Source: Stenotrophomonas maltophilia (GTDB taxonomy: Bacteria > Pseudomonadota > Gammaproteobacteria > Xanthomonadales > Xanthomonadaceae). Taken from it: a stretch of DNA of 64,000 nucleotides. Where the stretch lies: contig NZ_LT906480.1 in assembly GCF_900186865.1 (NCBI RefSeq), positions 824,001 through 888,000 on the forward strand. The letters are read 5' to 3'. Below are positions 63,520 to 64,000 of the stretch, piece after piece; positions within the stretch are counted from its first letter, which is position 1; each line of letters opens with the position of its first letter. The position numbers were made by a program, and so were the translations under genes. The notes beneath the pieces are model-generated. The model ran no database searches, was not told where the DNA came from, and was given only the letters and a program-made list of their open reading frames with translations.

Positions 63520-64000
63520 TCAGCTCAGGGCGGCTCGCGATCTTTCATCCAGTTGCGGTGCTTCTTCGTCCAGCAGGCGGGTGAACTCGTCTGAGGGCAG
63601 CGCCTGCGAGATCAGGAAACCCTGCACCTGGCTGCACCCCAGCTGCCGCAGTGCGGCCAGGTCGGCATCACTTTCCACGCCCTCGGCCACAATGGTCAGG
63701 CCCAGCTGGTTGGCCAGCGCGATCACCGTCGACAGGGTCAGGTGCAGGGCCGGGTCACGGGCGCAGCCACTGACCAGCGCGCGGTCGATCTTGACCTCCG
63801 TGAAGGGGGTATTGACCAGGTTGTGGACCGAACTCAGGCCCTGCCCGAAATCATCCTGGGCCAGGCCGAAGCCCTTCATGCGCAGCCGGCAGGCACCGGC
63901 ATAGAAGTCGCTGACGTGCCGTGTGGTGCTGTTTTCCATCAGTTCGAAGCACAACTCACCGGGGGTACCGCCGTGGGCCAGGGTCAGCGCCAGCAGCTCA
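63520..64000 (-). CDS. EAL-domain protein, C-terminal part (runs off right edge)
   Basis: About 160 residues of a cyclic-di-GMP phosphodiesterase domain. DDFGQGLSSVHNLVNTPFTEVKIDRALV, VIALANQLGLTIVAEGVES and LGCSQVQGFLISQALP are the classic EAL loops (the DDFGxG, KID, EGVE and QGF motifs). The EAL motif itself and any N-terminal domain are outside the window. It ends 126 bp upstream of the kinase start, co-directional, so an EAL-kinase-regulator operon is probable. Confidence 0.9.
   Translation of the reverse strand, partial: ELLALTLAHGGTPGELCFELMENSTTRHVSDFYAGACRLRMKGFGLAQDDFGQGLSSVHNLVNTPFTEVKIDRALVSGCARDPALHLTLSTVIALANQLGLTIVAEGVESDADLAALRQLGCSQVQGFLISQALPSDEFTRLLDEEAPQLDERSRAALS

Overview
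The window is a 64 kb chromosomal piece of a high-GC gammaproteobacterium of the Xanthomonadaceae, almost certainly the Stenotrophomonas maltophilia complex. Three things point there: dozens of short GTAG-ended palindromes of the SMAG type, a secreted subtilisin-like protease of the StmPr kind, and Xanthomonas-like neighbourhoods (an XcOGT-like glycosyltransferase, split pnt subunits, OxyR next to ahpF and ahpC). I see no prophage, insertion sequence, transposase, plasmid gene or CRISPR array. Most of the window is core genome. The accessory-looking parts are intergenic repeats, a surface autotransporter and a signalling cassette.

Layout. 1-2.7 kb (minus): the 5' part of lptD, a histone-deacetylase-like amidohydrolase, a PduO-type cobalamin adenosyltransferase and a membrane protein that may handle corrinoids. 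2.8-5.2 kb (plus): two ubiquinone hydroxylases. 5.3-10.7 kb (minus): an EF-hand gene broken by an amber codon, rlmM, a nucleoside deaminase, two hypotheticals, glnS. 11-14 kb: a DUF2007 protein and msrA facing tal and rnk. 14.1-17.7 kb (minus): ahpC, ahpF and oxyR, the peroxide defence block. 17.9-25.2 kb: prmC, prolyl aminopeptidase, a LysR/MFS divergent pair, and a tight minus-strand operon of nitroreductase, 5'-3' exonuclease, Nudix hydrolase and N-formylglutamate amidohydrolase. 25.5-32.4 kb: a DUF1631 protein and the transhydrogenase genes pntAA, pntAB and pntB, interrupted by an opposite-strand ECF sigma cassette. 32.5-39.1 kb: sufT, ilvE, a membrane protein with its winged-helix regulator and an M23 peptidase, then the serine protease. 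39.2-46 kb: short asparaginase, WrbA, YihY, a thioredoxin lipoprotein, PPK2 and OGT. 46-55.5 kb: prfA and hemA (minus), then TPR-lolB-ispE-tRNA-Gln-prs-rplY-pth-ychF (plus). 55.5-64 kb (minus): an EAL protein, a hybrid histidine kinase, an RcsB-like regulator and a large autotransporter.

The most interesting unexplained structure is non-coding. Four composite elements lie 80-120 nt downstream of four different genes, always in the same orientation relative to the gene. Each is built on 22-bp inverted arms whose sequence differs between copies while pairing is kept. A second puzzle is three 101-bp repeat units upstream-distal to the autotransporter barrel end. Each carries DnaA-box-like TTGTCCACA and TGTGGAAAA words in identical register. 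The EAL/hybrid kinase/LuxR regulator trio next to an autotransporter resembles Roc- or Bvg-type adhesion control and is the best candidate for a functional system.
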